From positions 1 through 6,188 of the forward strand of contig USIY01000141.1 of NCBI GenBank assembly GCA_900554845.1: a stretch of DNA of 6,188 nucleotides, given 5' to 3'. Below, in pieces: positions 5,813 through 6,188 of this stretch. The DNA comes from an uncultured Bacteroidales bacterium. Lineage in GTDB: Bacteria > Bacteroidota > Bacteroidia > Bacteroidales > Muribaculaceae. Both the position numbers and the translations under genes were made by a program. Position 1 is the first letter of the stretch, and every line of letters starts with the position of its first letter. A model generated the notes under the pieces. It saw nothing but the letters and a program-made list of their open reading frames with translations. It was not told the DNA's origin and searched no databases.

Positions 5813-5874
5813 AAAAATATAGACATTTGTATTTACGTGAAGAATCATGAAATACTGTAGAGGTCTATATTTTT
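5813..5874 (-). terminator. 12-bp AT-rich inverted repeat directly after the LRR remnant
   Basis: AAAAATATAGAC (5813-5824) and GTCTATATTTTT (5863-5874) pair perfectly. The 38-base middle can fold into a smaller imperfect hairpin around AGAA (5841-5844). It starts two bases after the stop codon of the LRR frame, which suggests a 3' end structure. A small inverted-repeat element is the alternative. Confidence 0.4.
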
Positions 5875-5875
5875 T

Positions 5876-6154
5876 CTATTTAAGTATTTTCTTAGAACAC
5901 GAGCCTTGTTGTTTTATAAACAATCCAGACTTAGGTTCTGATGGTAATATGGTGCCGTCTAATCCGTAATAGACCGGTTCAATTTGCTCATTATTAGACG
6001 TGATTTTCTCAATATCTGATTCCTCGGTAAAATCATATCCTTTTATTTGCCAAAAATTTCCCCAGTCGTAATCAGACTTATATGTATCCACTGACTCTAT
6101 AGGCACATATACGGGTACAGTCATATATTGATTATTTAAGTTTCGCAAGTTCAA
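5876..6154 (-). pseudogene. C-terminal remnant of a BspA-like leucine-rich-repeat surface protein
   Basis: The frame gives at most about 92 aa from a TTG at 6154, or 82 aa from the ATG at 6124. Residues 10-42 (from QYMTVPVYVPIESVDTYKS to NFWQIKG) match the closing element of BspA/LRR_5-type repeats in Bacteroidales surface proteins. Residues 58-92 (VYYGLDG, GLFIKQQG, KKILK) match the short C-terminal tail these proteins usually carry. Such proteins are hundreds of residues long and start with a secretion signal; here the whole N-terminal part is missing. Upstream the frame is closed by a stop at 6179-6181, and similarity ends where the 19-bp repeat begins (6132). It is therefore a 5'-truncated fragment, not a gene running in from the right. 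It looks more AT-rich than the two-component and transporter genes. Confidence 0.7.
6132..6150 (-). repeat. 19-bp repeat, right copy (inverted partner at 33-51)
   Basis: This is the exact reverse complement of 33-51. It lies directly at the break point of the leucine-rich-repeat remnant and overlaps the palindrome at 6144-6160. See the left copy for orientation and for the absence of a target-site duplication. Confidence 0.75.
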
Positions 6155-6160
6155 CTTGCG
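6144..6160. repeat. 17-bp palindrome CGCAAGTT-C-AACTTGCG
   Basis: Two perfect 8-base arms surround a single central base. The left arm is part of the 19-bp repeat; the copy at 33-51 lacks the second arm. It could be a protein-binding or recombination site, or a cruciform at the end of a mobile element. Confidence 0.6.
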
Positions 6161-6188
6161 GTTGACAGATTGTAAAATTCACAGATAT

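Larger units (their letters stand above)
5572..5875. other. AT-rich intergenic region between RhuM and the LRR remnant
   Basis: No coding frame is seen. From right to left it holds a long AT-rich inverted repeat next to the LRR stop (5813-5874), a nine-A run near 5793-5801, a strong hairpin with a T-tract (5673-5715) and the RhuM promoter (5603-5633). About 90 bases (5722-5812) contain nothing I can name. Confidence 0.6.

Noticed and set aside
26..6156. Target-site duplication beside the 19-bp repeats
   Set aside because: The bases outside the left copy (ending CATAT) and the right copy (starting TCAAC) do not match at any plausible length.

Overview
The window looks like chromosomal DNA of a gut-type member of Bacteroidota, order Bacteroidales; a Muribaculaceae- or Bacteroides-like genome is my best guess. 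The reasons are: promoter-like sites matching the Bacteroidetes sigma factor consensus (TTTG or TTG, about 20 bases, then TAnnTTTG); almost no Shine-Dalgarno sequences; a histidine kinase of the HELKRP type; a SDK/LSD-coding 9-bp repeat; and the C-terminal end of a BspA-like leucine-rich-repeat surface protein. No close species match is claimed.

Layout: bases 1-280 are an AT-rich regulatory region with one copy of a 19-bp repeat, a possible leftward promoter, an 11-bp tandem repeat and the promoter of the next operon. Bases 296-2454 encode a histidine kinase and an OmpR-family response regulator whose genes overlap by four bases. Directly downstream (2466-2795) is the detached C-terminal third of an Rpn/PD-(D/E)XK-type transposase-like protein. 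A convergent EamA/DMT transporter follows (2878-3777, minus), with its own promoter almost touching the start codon. Divergent from it is a broken calcium/sodium:cation exchanger (3899-4453) with an in-frame amber codon; it loses its second half where a 9-bp repeat begins. On the opposite strand the same stretch holds what looks like the end of another decayed gene. A complete RhuM-family gene (4573-5571, minus) follows, with its own promoter and possible flanking hairpins. The right edge holds the 5'-truncated end of a leucine-rich-repeat protein (5876-6154, minus), joined at its truncation point to a second, inverted copy of the 19-bp repeat.

Only the two-component pair forms a clear functional unit: a membrane sensor, its DNA-binding partner, and a possible autoregulatory operator upstream. 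The rest is a patchwork of one transporter, one RhuM accessory gene and three or four gene remnants, which fits a region of repeated insertion and deletion. The most testable observations are an Arg in place of the phosphatase Thr/Asn in the kinase H-box, two predicted leaderless transcripts, and exact 19-bp inverted repeats near both ends of the window. I found no tRNA, rRNA, CRISPR array or complete insertion sequence, and nothing I would call a demonstrably new system.
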